From Methylotenera_A sp031429035 (GTDB lineage Bacteria; Pseudomonadota; Gammaproteobacteria; Burkholderiales; Methylophilaceae): DNA of 22,927 nt. The translations under genes and the position numbers were made by a program. Below, one piece after another: positions 14,866 to 22,927 of this stretch (positions within the stretch are counted from its first letter, which is position 1; each line of letters starts with the position of its first letter). The DNA lies in contig JANOYU010000144.1 of the NCBI GenBank assembly GCA_031429035.1, forward strand, positions 1-22,927. The letters are read 5' to 3'. The notes under the pieces were generated by a model that saw only the letters and a list, made by a program, of their open reading frames with translations, searched no databases and was not told where the DNA came from.

Positions 14866-14870
14866 GACGA

Positions 14871-15935
14871 CTAAGTAATTAACTCTGCAATTCGCGCGGC
14901 ACTTGCAGGTGCCATGGTTAAGCCGTACCTAAAATGACCCGTATTTAAATACAAGTTTTTAATGCTTGGGTGCTGTGCGATTGTAGGTAAGTTATCGGGA
15001 GTGCCAGGCCGCAGGCCGCTCCAGTGCTTGATTACAGAGGCATATTTTAGGCTCGGTAATATTTGCTGTGCTTTTTCTAATAATTCTTGGCGCATGGTTT
15101 CTGTGGTTTCTGTGTTAAACCCCACGTCTTCCAAAGTGCTGCCAGCCAGCAGCAAACCATCGCGGCGCGGCACTAAATAAAAGCCATCTTTATAAATAAT
15201 ATGCTTCAAACTATTTTTTGGCATTTGTGATGCGTTTAGTTGTGAAGTATCAAACAGTAAAATCTGCCCGCGCATCGGTTTTATGTTTAATCCTACCGCT
15301 GTGTCTTTTAGCAGCTCAAAACTCCACGCGCCTGAAGTCACGACAAATGCATCTGCCTGCAGCGTCATTATTTTAGATGCTCCAGAACCCGCATGGATAC
15401 TGGCTTGCCAGCCATCTATTATGCCCTCGTGCGTACAATCGTGTTTAAGCGGTTCTAATTGCGTATTTTCTAGCAGCGTCACATTTTGCTGAATTAGCCG
15501 CTGTTTAAGCGCTTGCAATAAATGTGGCGGCCGCACTTGCGCAACAGTTGGCAGCAGTAAATTTTCGCCAATTTGCTGGGTTGGAATTTGGTTTTTTGCG
15601 CACCAACTTATTGCAGTAGCCGCTTCAAATGGAGGCTCTAGCAGCATGCCGCTTTGTGTATATTCTGGGTCTATGCCTGTTTCGCGTTTTAGCTCATCGC
15701 ACAGTTGTGGGTATAAACTGGCGCCACGCAGCGCCAATGCGTTCACTTCGTCTTTGTACATCCACGGCAATAGCGGGAACAAAATGCCCGCGCCCGCCCA
15801 GCTAGATTCACCCGAAGTTTGCGCGGCAATTTGGTTGCGCTCTACGATGGTGACTTGGCAGCCGCGCTGCGCCAAATTTAGCGCGGTGAGGCAGCCGACA
15901 ATGCCACCGCCCACTACAATGACTTTTTTTGCCAA
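14871..15935 (-). CDS. thiO: Glycine oxidase ThiO-like FAD-dependent amine oxidase
   Basis: ThiO oxidises glycine to iminoacetate (dehydroglycine), the C2-N source of the thiazole ring of thiamine. The 354-residue protein is a DAO-family flavoprotein: the GxGxxG dinucleotide fold VIVVGGGIVGCLTALNLAQR at 5-24, E32 for ribose binding, SSWAGAGILFPL (45-56), VVTSGAWS (198-205) and the C-terminal HWSGLRPGTPDNLPTIAQ and LNTGHFRYGLTMAPASA. No other thiamine gene is in view, so a D-amino acid oxidase with another substrate remains possible. Residues about 177-191 (QASIHAGSGASKIM) are encoded by an element shared with rsmB and look like an insertion in a loop before the VVTSGAW strand. It lies 45 bases downstream of the antiporter gene. 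Confidence 0.8.
   Translation of the reverse strand: MAKKVIVVGGGIVGCLTALNLAQRGCQVTIVERNQIAAQTSGESSWAGAGILFPLLPWMYKDEVNALALRGASLYPQLCDELKRETGIDPEYTQSGMLLEPPFEAATAISWCAKNQIPTQQIGENLLLPTVAQVRPPHLLQALKQRLIQQNVTLLENTQLEPLKHDCTHEGIIDGWQASIHAGSGASKIMTLQADAFVVTSGAWSFELLKDTAVGLNIKPMRGQILLFDTSQLNASQMPKNSLKHIIYKDGFYLVPRRDGLLLAGSTLEDVGFNTETTETMRQELLEKAQQILPSLKYASVIKHWSGLRPGTPDNLPTIAQHPSIKNLYLNTGHFRYGLTMAPASAARIAELIT
15368..15406. repeat. 39-base element shared with rsmB, inside thiO
   Basis: It matches 551-589 at 33 of 39 positions. On the coding (minus) strand it encodes QASIHAGSGASKIM in the same frame as the copy in rsmB. Family members usually have a much shorter turn at this place, so it looks inserted. 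Confidence 0.55.
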
Positions 15936-15980
15936 AATAGTAACCTAATTATTTACCAGAGACGTGATTGACGCAGTCAT

Positions 15981-17951
15981 TTATTTTCCAGAGATAAGGT
16001 ACACTTCGGCCGCCATCAAGTCATCTGGCAAGCCCAGCAGCACCAACACATCACCATCGGCCAATGTAATGTCGTCACGCGGGGCAATATCCTCCAGCAT
16101 GTTGGGGCGGCGAATCAGCTGAATTTCTACATTAAAACGCTTCAGATCAATGTGATCTAGCCGCAATTTTTTGCCATAAGAATTTTTGCTAATCTCTACC
16201 GAGTGCAGCCGCACTTGTTGCTCATCGGCAACATTGGCATCGGTCGCGCCACGGAAATAACCTTTAAACATTTTGTAGCGCTCTTCACGAAATGACCTAA
16301 TGCGTTTTACCACGCGATTAAGCGGCACACCCAGCAAAACCAAGGCGTGCGAGGCTAACATGAGGCTGCCTTCAAGCACTTCTGGCACCACTTCCGTCGC
16401 ACCCGCAGCACGAAACTCGTCCATATTTGTTTCATCGTAAGTGCGCACAATTACTGGCAAATTGGGGTAAGCCTCTTGCGCCACATGCAGCACTTTCATG
16501 CTGGCACGCATGTCAGAATAGCTGACGATTAACGCCTTGGCACGCGCGCCACCAGCGGCTTCCAGCACAATGCGCCGCCCAGCATCACCATACATCACGT
16601 GCTCGCCCGCTGCTGCGGCATCGTGCACCCGTGTTGGGTCAATATCTAGCGCAATAAACGGAATGCTCTCTTCTTTTAAAAAACGCCCTAAATATTGGCC
16701 GCTGCGGCCATAACCACAAATAATGACATGATTTTTTAAATCTTTGCTTACGCCATCTAGCGCCTCGACCACTTGGCTGCTGTTACGGGTGTAACTTTTT
16801 ACTAATTTACGCGCAATTTTGCCATTGTAGGGGATGATAATCGCGGCAAATACCATTGATAGCAGCGAGGCCGCCAGCACCAATTGCAACGCGCTGCCGC
16901 CGATTAAATTTTGCTGTAAACCCAGCGCCAAAATCACAAAGCTAAACTCGCCCGCCTGCGCCAACACAATGCCCGTGCGTATGCCCACGCCAAGCTCAAA
17001 ACCAAAAGCCTTCACTAATATTGCCACCACCACTGCTTTAAACAAGATAAAACCTGCCAACAAAACTAGTACTAAGCTAATGTTTTGTAACATATAATTA
17101 AAATCGAGCAACATGCCAACGCTAATGAAAAACAGGCCAAGTAAAATATCGCGAAAAGGCGCAATGTCCGACTCCACTTGGTAGCGGTAGCGCGTTTCAG
17201 AAATTAGCATGCCTGCAATAAACGCGCCCAATGCGTAAGATAAACCGGCAATTTTAGTGACGGCCGCCAGTAATAAAGTCACCATTAACACGTTCATGAC
17301 AAATAGCTCACGCGAGCGTTGTTTGGCCACCAAACTAAACCAAAAATTGATCATATTTTTGCCAAACTTAAATAATATAAAAAGCAACACGGCAGATTTA
17401 ATAAAAGATAAGCCAAGCGTGGTAGCTAAATTGCCAGTTTGTGCACCAAGCGCGGGAATCAGCACCAAAATAGGAATCACCGCTAAATCTTGAAACAGCA
17501 AAATACCAATGCTTAAGCGGCCGTGGCGTGAGTTTAAATCGACGCGCTCGATTAAGATTTTAGATACGATGGCAGTAGACGACATGGTGAGTGCGCCACC
17601 GACGACGAAAGCTGTGGGCAGGCTAAAACCTGCCAGCCAACTAAGTAACATGGTGACAAACAAGGTGATAAGCACCTGTGCGCCACCCAAACCAAACAAG
17701 GTTTTGCGCATGGCGTAAAGCTTAGGCAAGCTAAACTCTAGGCCGATGCTAAACATTAAAAACACAATGCCGAATTCGGCCACATGGCGACCAGATTCTG
17801 TGTTGGGCAATAAATTAAAAGCAAATGGGCCAAACAAAATGCCCACCATAAAATAGGCCAGCATGGCAGGCAAGCGCAAGGCGCGAAACAGCGCAACTGC
17901 TAAGACTGAGCTTGTTAGCAACAATAAAACGCTGGTTAAAGAATCAAACAT
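15981..17951 (-). CDS. Monovalent cation:proton antiporter-2 (CPA2) with RCK domains, Kef/YbaL-type
   Basis: The 656-residue protein has an N-terminal membrane domain of about 12 helices (1-375) with the CPA2 motifs LMFSIGLEFSLPKL, GALTMSSTAIVSKIL and GILLFQDLAVIPIL. An RCK/TrkA-N domain follows, with nucleotide motif CGYGRSGQYLGRF (GYGRSG at 413-418), and then a TrkA-C domain (about 570-656, HSVEISKNSYGKKLRL). Such proteins exchange K+ or Na+ for protons under nucleotide or thiol control at the inner membrane. I chose the ATG at 17951, which begins just before the first helix. A TTG at 17999 would add 16 polar residues. It is divergent from kdsD, an arrangement that recurs in betaproteobacteria. 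Confidence 0.9.
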   Translation of the reverse strand: MFDSLTSVLLLLTSSVLAVALFRALRLPAMLAYFMVGILFGPFAFNLLPNTESGRHVAEFGIVFLMFSIGLEFSLPKLYAMRKTLFGLGGAQVLITLFVTMLLSWLAGFSLPTAFVVGGALTMSSTAIVSKILIERVDLNSRHGRLSIGILLFQDLAVIPILVLIPALGAQTGNLATTLGLSFIKSAVLLFILFKFGKNMINFWFSLVAKQRSRELFVMNVLMVTLLLAAVTKIAGLSYALGAFIAGMLISETRYRYQVESDIAPFRDILLGLFFISVGMLLDFNYMLQNISLVLVLLAGFILFKAVVVAILVKAFGFELGVGIRTGIVLAQAGEFSFVILALGLQQNLIGGSALQLVLAASLLSMVFAAIIIPYNGKIARKLVKSYTRNSSQVVEALDGVSKDLKNHVIICGYGRSGQYLGRFLKEESIPFIALDIDPTRVHDAAAAGEHVMYGDAGRRIVLEAAGGARAKALIVSYSDMRASMKVLHVAQEAYPNLPVIVRTYDETNMDEFRAAGATEVVPEVLEGSLMLASHALVLLGVPLNRVVKRIRSFREERYKMFKGYFRGATDANVADEQQVRLHSVEISKNSYGKKLRLDHIDLKRFNVEIQLIRRPNMLEDIAPRDDITLADGDVLVLLGLPDDLMAAEVYLISGK

Positions 17952-18090
17952 GGGCTCGCTTAAGATTATTTTGTTATTGTAATTATTCGCTTTAGGCAAA
18001 AATTATGCCTACTTTTAATATTTTACCTAAAAACCCGCGTTTTTTACGGTGTTCCCACCTTTTTTGCTTTATTCATGGCGATTTCCCTTT

Positions 18091-18096
18091 TATACT
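18091..18096 (+). promoter_or_regulatory. Candidate -10 box for the kds-lpt operon
   Basis: TATACT stands 8 bases before the ATG at 18105. Transcription starting about 7 bases downstream would begin next to that ATG and give a nearly leaderless message. The best -35 partner at 17 bases is weak (TTTATT, 18068-18073). An unseen promoter farther upstream in the 153-base gap is equally possible. Confidence 0.35.
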
Positions 18097-18104
18097 AAGT
18101 GAAT

Positions 18105-19124
18105 ATGTCGCCCACATTACTACAATCTGATAGATTACACGCAAATCAACATTTGCCAGTAATCGATACCTTGACGCTAGCACGTAAGGTGCTGACTATC
18201 GAAGCGCACGAAATTAGTGCCTTGGCCGCGAGGCTGGATGCCAGTTTTGAAGCAGCCGTGCAATTAATTTTAAACTGCCAAGGCCGCGTGGTGGTAAGCG
18301 GCATGGGCAAATCTGGCCATATTGGTGGCAAAATTGCCGCAACCCTTGCTAGCACAGGTACACCCGCTTTTTTTATGCACCCAGCTGAAGCCAGCCATGG
18401 CGATTTGGGTATGATTACCAATGGCGATGTAGTGATTGCACTTTCTAACTCGGGCGAGAGCGATGAACTACTGAATATTTTGCCCACCATTAAACGTCTT
18501 GGCGCAAAAGTGATTAGCATTACAGGTGCGCCTAATTCAACGCTTGCCAAAGAATCTGACGTACATTTAAGCGCCGAAGTGTCGCAAGAAGCCTGTCCAC
18601 TTGGCCTTTCACCTACAGCAAGCACCACGGCTGCATTGGCTTTAGGCGATGCACTAGCAGTATGCGTTTTGAACTTGCGCGATTTTACCGCAGAAGATTT
18701 TGCCCGCAGCCACCCTGGCGGTAACTTAGGGCGGCGATTGCTAACTCGCGTAAAAGATGTGATGCGCACTGGCAGCGCTGTGCCCAGCATAAAAGATGGT
18801 GAATTACTATCTGCCGCGTTGACTGAAATGACCAAAAAAGGCTTGGGCTTAACTGCTGTGGTAAACGAAAAAAAACAACCTATTGGCGTATTTACCGATG
18901 GCGATTTGCGCCGTATCTTTGCCAAAGGTATTTTTACCCACACCGTTAAAATTAACGAGGTAATGCACGCCAATCCCAATACTATTCATACCAATGAATT
19001 AGCGGTGGAGGCAGTGGAAATGATGGAACAGAAAAAAATTAATGGCCTGCTGGTGGTTGATGACGCGGGCAAGCTGGTAGGCGCATTTAATATGCACGAT
19101 TTATTGAAAGCGAAAATAGTGTAA
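18105..19124 (+). CDS. kdsD: D-arabinose-5-phosphate isomerase KdsD
   Basis: KdsD interconverts ribulose-5-phosphate and arabinose-5-phosphate, the first step to Kdo for the LPS core. The 339-residue protein has a SIS sugar-isomerase domain (about 35-190), with VVVSGMGKSGHIGGKIAATL, HPAEASHGDLGMI and LSNSGESDELLNILP. RSHPGGNLGRRLL and two C-terminal CBS domains follow (about 217-273 and 284-339). The length is close to E. coli KdsD (328). I prefer the ATG at 18105; a GTG at 18099 would add two residues. Neither has a strong ribosome site. It overlaps kdsC by one base (TAATG) and opens the kds-lpt operon. Confidence 0.95.
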   Translation: MSPTLLQSDRLHANQHLPVIDTLTLARKVLTIEAHEISALAARLDASFEAAVQLILNCQGRVVVSGMGKSGHIGGKIAATLASTGTPAFFMHPAEASHGDLGMITNGDVVIALSNSGESDELLNILPTIKRLGAKVISITGAPNSTLAKESDVHLSAEVSQEACPLGLSPTASTTAALALGDALAVCVLNLRDFTAEDFARSHPGGNLGRRLLTRVKDVMRTGSAVPSIKDGELLSAALTEMTKKGLGLTAVVNEKKQPIGVFTDGDLRRIFAKGIFTHTVKINEVMHANPNTIHTNELAVEAVEMMEQKKINGLLVVDDAGKLVGAFNMHDLLKAKIV

Positions 19125-19660
19125 TGAGTAAAGTTTCTGCAGAAGTGCTAGCGCGTGCCAAAGCCATTAAATTAGTGATTTTTGATGTGGATGGTGTGAT
19201 GACGGATGGCGGCTTAACCATAGGCGATGACGGCCAAGAATACAAAACCTTTAACACGCAAGATGGCTTGGGCATGAAGTTACTAAAGGCCAGTGGCGTG
19301 CAAATGGCGATTATTACTGGCCGTACTTCTAACGTAGTCAAACAACGCTCTGAAAGCACAGGCGTGGCGCATTTTTATCAAGGCGTAGATGACAAATTGC
19401 TGGCGTATCACGATTTAATTGCTAAGCTGAATATGACGCCTGAGCAAACGGCTTTTATGGGTGACGATGTGGTGGATATGCCACCAATGCTGCGTTGTGG
19501 CTTAGCGGTAAGCGTTCCAGCTGCACCTGAAAGTGTTAAAGCGCGTGCGCATTATGTGACACTAAAAGAAGGTGGCCGCGGCGCAGTGCGCGAGTTATGC
19601 GAGCTAATTATGCAGGCACAAGGCACATTGGAATTGCAAATGGCACCGTTTTTTAAGTAA
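19124..19660 (+). CDS. kdsC: 3-deoxy-D-manno-octulosonate-8-phosphate phosphatase KdsC
   Basis: KdsC hydrolyses Kdo-8-phosphate to Kdo and phosphate in the cytosol. The 178-residue HAD-superfamily enzyme has the nucleophile motif D21-V-D23-GVMTDGG, motif II in IITGRTS (about 64-70) and the acid motif GDDVVDMPPM (about 108-117). It has no large cap domain, as in the tetrameric KdsC family. The C-terminal EGGRGAVRELCELIM is typical. Its ATG overlaps the kdsD stop. Confidence 0.95.
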   Translation: MSKVSAEVLARAKAIKLVIFDVDGVMTDGGLTIGDDGQEYKTFNTQDGLGMKLLKASGVQMAIITGRTSNVVKQRSESTGVAHFYQGVDDKLLAYHDLIAKLNMTPEQTAFMGDDVVDMPPMLRCGLAVSVPAAPESVKARAHYVTLKEGGRGAVRELCELIMQAQGTLELQMAPFFK

Positions 19661-19671
19661 TTTGAATACGT

Positions 19672-20379
19672 ATGCCGACGCGCTCTGCACTATTTTTTCC
19701 GCTGATGTTGGCTATTTTTATGGCAATTGTTACCTTTTGGATTAACTTAACAGTGGAGGAACAAGGCCCCAAACTAGACGGCAGCAATCGACATGACCCG
19801 GATTACAGCATGAATAATTTTGTCACCACACAAACGGATATCACTGGCAAGCTGCGCTATGTGCTGGCTGCGGCCGAGATGGTGCATTTTCCTGATGATG
19901 ACAGCACCGTGCTACAACGCCCGCGCTATACGCAATACACGATTGATAAACCCTATACGCAAATTGAGGCGTTACGTGGTTATGTATCGAGCAATGGCGA
20001 AGAGATTGAGCTGGTAGATAACGTAAAAGTAATACGACAAGCATTTGAAGGCAAAGGCGAGATGCAAGTATTAACTGAAAAATTAGTGATTTTACCTAAC
20101 CAAGATATCGCCAAAACTAATAGCGCGGTGCTGATTAAGCAGGCGCCTAAAACGGTGATACGTGCCAAAGGCATGGTGTTTGATAAAAAAAATCAAACCA
20201 TCAAATTATTTAATCGGGTAAAAGTACACTACGAGCGACCAGCCCTTGTGCCAGTAAAATCAACTAAACCTATGACCAATAAAACTAAATTAAATAGCAG
20301 TAAAACACTTACATCCCTAAAAGTAGCGCCTGCCAGCAAGCCAATACTTGCCAGTAAGAAAGTACGGAAACTAAAATGA
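19672..20379 (+). CDS. lptC: LPS export system protein LptC
   Basis: LptC is the bitopic inner-membrane member of the LPS transport machine and passes LPS from LptB2FG to LptA. The 235-residue protein has an N-terminal membrane anchor (about 6-24, ALFFPLMLAIFMAIVTFWI) and a periplasmic beta-jellyroll (about 40-185, with DYSMNNFVTTQTDITGKLRY and the final AKGMVFDKKNQTIKLFNRVK). A Lys/Ser/Thr-rich tail of about 45 residues follows the fold, making it longer than E. coli LptC (191). It begins 11 bases after kdsC and ends overlapping lptA by 4 bases (ATGA). Confidence 0.92.
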   Translation: MPTRSALFFPLMLAIFMAIVTFWINLTVEEQGPKLDGSNRHDPDYSMNNFVTTQTDITGKLRYVLAAAEMVHFPDDDSTVLQRPRYTQYTIDKPYTQIEALRGYVSSNGEEIELVDNVKVIRQAFEGKGEMQVLTEKLVILPNQDIAKTNSAVLIKQAPKTVIRAKGMVFDKKNQTIKLFNRVKVHYERPALVPVKSTKPMTNKTKLNSSKTLTSLKVAPASKPILASKKVRKLK

Positions 20380-21014
20380 AAAAGTTAATCATATTGTTAA
20401 TTGGCCTTTGTACTAGCCTACAAGCCTTTGCCGAAGCGGCTGACCGCGATAAACCGATTGAGCTTGAAGCAGATTCACTGTCTGTAAACGATGCTAAAAA
20501 GACCAGCACCTACACGGGTAATGTGATTTTAACGCAGGGCACGCTGATTATTCGCGCGGCCAAACTAATTGTGCGCGAAGATAAAGAAGGCTTTCAGCAC
20601 AGCACATCCACCGGCAACCCGACTACTTTTAAGCAAAAACGTGAAGGCAAAAACGAGTATATGGAAGGCAGCGCGCAGCGCATAGAATACGATGGCCGCA
20701 TGGATAAAGTGCAGTTATATAGCAAAGCTTGGGTAAAGCGTGGCGAGGATATTGTGCATGGCGATTATATTAGCTATGACGCCAACGCCGAATATGCTGA
20801 AGTGATTGGTGGTACTAAATCGGAAGGCGCACCAGGCAGCGGCCGTGTAAAAGCCATTATTCAGCCAAAAAATAAACCTGCTGCGCCAGCAGCTACTCCA
20901 ACAGTGCCACCCACTAGCCCACAATCTTTAGCACCAAGTAACCCTGCGCCTAGCGTAGTGAAGAACTTAAGATTCAGCAATCGTCTTGAAGCAGCAGAAA
21001 AAACACAACAATAA
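20376..21014 (+). CDS. lptA: LPS transport periplasmic protein LptA
   Basis: LptA monomers form the periplasmic bridge that carries LPS from LptC to LptD. The 212-residue protein has a Sec signal peptide (about 1-19, ending AFA before EAADRDKPIELEADSL) and an OstA-type beta-jellyroll (about 25-160, with STYTGNVILTQGTLIIRAAKL, GSAQRIEYDG and VHGDYISYDA). A Pro/Ala/Ser-rich, probably disordered tail follows (about 163-212), longer than in E. coli LptA. The ATGA overlap with lptC and TAATG overlap with lptB imply coupled translation. Confidence 0.95.
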   Translation: MKKLIILLIGLCTSLQAFAEAADRDKPIELEADSLSVNDAKKTSTYTGNVILTQGTLIIRAAKLIVREDKEGFQHSTSTGNPTTFKQKREGKNEYMEGSAQRIEYDGRMDKVQLYSKAWVKRGEDIVHGDYISYDANAEYAEVIGGTKSEGAPGSGRVKAIIQPKNKPAAPAATPTVPPTSPQSLAPSNPAPSVVKNLRFSNRLEAAEKTQQ

Positions 21015-21736
21015 TGAGCGAACTCGTCGTCGAAAATCTGCGTAAGTCATATAAATTGCGCACCGTGGTGCAAGATATTTCGCTACGCATTAATAGTGGT
21101 GAGGTAGTTGGCTTGCTTGGGCCAAATGGTGCGGGTAAAACTACCAGTTTTTATATGATGGTAGGCCTGATTCCGCTAGATGCAGGGCGTATTTTATTGA
21201 ATGGCAAAGATTTAAGCCGCTTGCCCATTCATAGCCGTGCGCGCATGGGCTTGGCTTACTTGCCGCAAGAACCGTCTATTTTTCGTAAACTGACGGTTAG
21301 CGAAAATATACAAGCGGTGTTGGAGCTGCAAGATTTATCTGAAACACAAATTCACGACCAATTAGAATCGCTACTGCAAGAACTGCATATTGTGCATATT
21401 CGCAATAGCCAAGCGGTAAGTTTATCAGGCGGCGAGCGGCGACGTGTGGAGATTGCGCGCTGCCTAGCCACCAACCCCAGCTTTATTTTGCTAGATGAGC
21501 CATTTGCTGGAATCGACCCGATTGCGGTGTTAGATATTCAAAAAATTATTCGTTTTTTAGCCAGCAAAGATATTGGCATATTGATTACCGACCACAATGT
21601 GCGCGAAACTTTGGGCATTTGCGATACCGCTTATATTGTTAATGACGGCACTGTATTTGCCTCTGGCAAGCCTGCTGATATTGTTAACAATGAAGCCGTG
21701 CGCGAAGTGTATTTAGGCAAAGACTTTAGGCTCTAG
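21014..21736 (+). CDS. lptB: LPS export ABC transporter ATP-binding protein LptB
   Basis: LptB is the cytosolic ATPase that powers LPS extraction by LptFG. The 240-residue protein has Walker A GPNGAGKT (36-43), a Q-loop at Q85, signature LSGGERRRVEIAR (137-149), Walker B FILLDE (157-162), H-loop H194 and the LptB-type C terminus VYLGKDFRL. The length equals E. coli LptB within one residue. Its start overlaps the lptA stop by one base; rpoN follows at 22 bases. lptF and lptG are not in the window, as usual for this cluster. Confidence 0.97.
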   Translation: MSELVVENLRKSYKLRTVVQDISLRINSGEVVGLLGPNGAGKTTSFYMMVGLIPLDAGRILLNGKDLSRLPIHSRARMGLAYLPQEPSIFRKLTVSENIQAVLELQDLSETQIHDQLESLLQELHIVHIRNSQAVSLSGGERRRVEIARCLATNPSFILLDEPFAGIDPIAVLDIQKIIRFLASKDIGILITDHNVRETLGICDTAYIVNDGTVFASGKPADIVNNEAVREVYLGKDFRL

Positions 21737-21758
21737 CCTAGTAAATATAAAGCAAAGC

Positions 21759-22927
21759 ATGAAGCAAAATCTACAACTTCGTATCTCGCAAAACTTAGCG
21801 CTTACACCGCAGCTACAACAATCTATTCGCCTGCTACAGTTATCGTCGCTAGAACTAGACCAAGAACTAGAAACCATTTTGCAAGATAACCCATTGCTAG
21901 AGCTGGTAGATGGCGATACACCAGATGGTGAGCAGGATGATGGCGGCGTTCAAGAAGCCAGCAATGGTGTTGACCATGACCCTGTAACCGCCGATGGTGA
22001 ACAATCGAACCAAAATGACGATTTTGAAATTGATGCGTTTAGCAATATAGATTATCAAGAAACCGCAACGGCAAGTGAAGAAAAACCGCTAGAAGCCAAA
22101 GAAGACTTTTCTGCCACCGATTTTGACGAAAATTATGACGAATATGGCAGCGCAGGCCAATGGGATGAAGGAAGCCGCCAAGCGAATGACGGCGATGATG
22201 ACGGCGATTACAGCCGCCAAGAAGTCGTTGAGACAAATTTGCGCGAGCATTTACTGAGCCAGCTAAAATTAATGCCGCTATCGACGCGTGACCAAAATTT
22301 AATATTTTTGTTAATAGACAGCATTAACGACGATGGTTATTTAGAGGCAGATTTAGAAGAGTTAGTTGAAGAGCTACCGCTAGAGCTGGAAATTGAGCTG
22401 CTTGAGTTACAAACTGCGCTAAAACTCATCCAAAGCCTAGACCCGTCAGGCATTGGTGCCACCAATTTGCAAGAATGTATTTTGCTGCAACTGAATTTAT
22501 TGCCAGCCGACACTGACTTTTTAGAAATCGCCAAAAAAATTGTTAACCAGCATTTAGCCGTGCTTGCCAATAAAGATTTTGTAAAACTGCGTAAATTGCT
22601 TAATTGCGACGAGGCCGCGCTAAAAGGTGCGCAATGCTTAATTAAGCAGCAAAACCCGCGCCCTGGCAGCGATTATGCGCAGCTAGATCGCGACCATTTT
22701 ATTCAACATGAAGTGCTAATTAAAAAAGTAAAAGGCATTTGGATAGCCACGCTAAACGATGGCGTAGTGCCCAAGCTGCGTATTAACCAAATGTACGCCG
22801 ATATTTTAAAGCGCAACCGCGAAAACTCTAGCCAATATTTGCAAACGCAAATGCAAGAAGCGCGCTGGATGATTAAAAATATTCAACAGCGCTTCTCTAC
22901 TATTTTGCGCGTTTCGCAAGCCATTGT
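21759..22927 (+). CDS. rpoN: RNA polymerase sigma-54 factor RpoN, C-terminally cut by window end
   Basis: Sigma-54 directs RNA polymerase to -24/-12 promoters that need enhancer-binding ATPases. The frame is open from the ATG at 21759 to the window end (389 codons). Region I is clear (MKQNLQLRISQNLALTPQLQ, then QSIRLLQLSSLELDQELETI), ending DNPLLE. Region II (about 48-155) is long and strongly acidic. Core-binding region III starts at about 158 (ETNLREHLLSQLKLMPLS, DDGYLEADLEEL, SLDPSGIGATNLQECILLQL). The helix-turn-helix and RpoN box lie beyond the window. Only a weak ribosome site is visible, so coupling to lptB, 22 bases upstream, is likely. Confidence 0.96.
   Translation, partial: MKQNLQLRISQNLALTPQLQQSIRLLQLSSLELDQELETILQDNPLLELVDGDTPDGEQDDGGVQEASNGVDHDPVTADGEQSNQNDDFEIDAFSNIDYQETATASEEKPLEAKEDFSATDFDENYDEYGSAGQWDEGSRQANDGDDDGDYSRQEVVETNLREHLLSQLKLMPLSTRDQNLIFLLIDSINDDGYLEADLEELVEELPLELEIELLELQTALKLIQSLDPSGIGATNLQECILLQLNLLPADTDFLEIAKKIVNQHLAVLANKDFVKLRKLLNCDEAALKGAQCLIKQQNPRPGSDYAQLDRDHFIQHEVLIKKVKGIWIATLNDGVVPKLRINQMYADILKRNRENSSQYLQTQMQEARWMIKNIQQRFSTILRVSQAI

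Larger units (their letters stand above)
14501..14870. other. Gene-free mosaic of dispersed repeats
   Basis: This 370-base gap holds no convincing gene. The left part (about 14515-14670, with the phrases 'gcgagttccgcagccg' and 'gatgaagcggcagcggggtg') resembles the long repeats found in many betaproteobacterial genomes. It runs directly into four separate hairpin elements, listed individually. An open frame from 14652 to 14867 merely translates these repeats (FFDYFLLHKQKKVIRRRATP, then PLSPTPLPPTGEG) and is not a gene. Confidence 0.7.

Noticed and set aside
14652..14867. Open frame of 71 codons after the small membrane genes
   Set aside because: It translates dispersed repeats (the AAGAAAG hairpin gives FFDYFLLHKQKKV; the next gives PLSPTPLPPTGEG) and has no conserved domain.
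17952..17999. TTG start extending the antiporter by 16 residues
   Set aside because: The extra residues are polar, and the ATG at 17951 begins immediately before the first membrane helix as in the family.
18029..18044. AAAAAC-CCGC-GTTTTT hairpin upstream of kdsD as a terminator
   Set aside because: It sits between divergent genes where nothing needs terminating, and the stem is almost all A-T pairs.
18146..18979. Long minus-strand open frame of 277 codons
   Set aside because: It lies wholly opposite kdsD, whose SIS and CBS motifs are unmistakable; the translation resembles no protein and is a shadow.

Overview
The window looks like chromosome from a moderately AT-rich betaproteobacterium, most likely a methylotroph of the Methylophilaceae (Methylotenera-like). 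This is inferred from gene order (purM divergent from an AI-2E-family permease followed by hda; a CPA2 antiporter divergent from kdsD-kdsC-lptC-lptA-lptB-rpoN), from protein sequences typical of the group, and from dispersed palindromic repeats common in betaproteobacteria. No rRNA, tRNA, CRISPR array, transposase or integrase was seen.

Left part (1-4925, all leftward): purM, two tandem DUF3108 envelope proteins, an RsmB-type rRNA cytosine methyltransferase with an unusual lysine-rich repetitive tail, a two-hairpin repeat, and the start of a dicarboxylate/amino-acid:cation symporter cut by the window edge. Rightward from 5000 come an AI-2E-family permease and the replication regulator hda.

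Accessory insert (6735-7648, leftward, visibly AT-rich): a Panacea (SocA/GepA, DUF4065) antitoxin-like gene, with its stop codon overlapping the start of a small two-helix membrane protein. This fits a Panacea toxin-antitoxin or defence module with a membrane effector and is the best candidate here for an undescribed system.

Middle (7748-14500): an FAD-dependent dehydrogenase whose interdomain linker carries an in-frame copy of a palindromic repeat; a secreted phospholipase D/cardiolipin synthase-like protein; then, leftward, a BepA-like M48 metalloprotease with TPRs overlapping a fused SoxYZ carrier protein; then moaC and two small membrane proteins of unknown function.

Repeat cluster (14501-14870): a gene-free 370 bases built from several hairpin-forming dispersed repeats. 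Related repeat pieces also lie inside coding sequences: the 8054-8090 element, and a 39-base element shared by rsmB and thiO, both read in the same frame.

Right part: thiO (glycine oxidase) and a Kef-type cation:proton antiporter run leftward. The Kdo and lipopolysaccharide-transport operon (kdsD, kdsC, lptC, lptA, lptB) runs rightward into rpoN, which is cut by the window end. The kds products make Kdo for lipid A-core; LptC, LptA and LptB are the inner-membrane, periplasmic and ATPase parts of the machine that carries finished LPS to the outer membrane.
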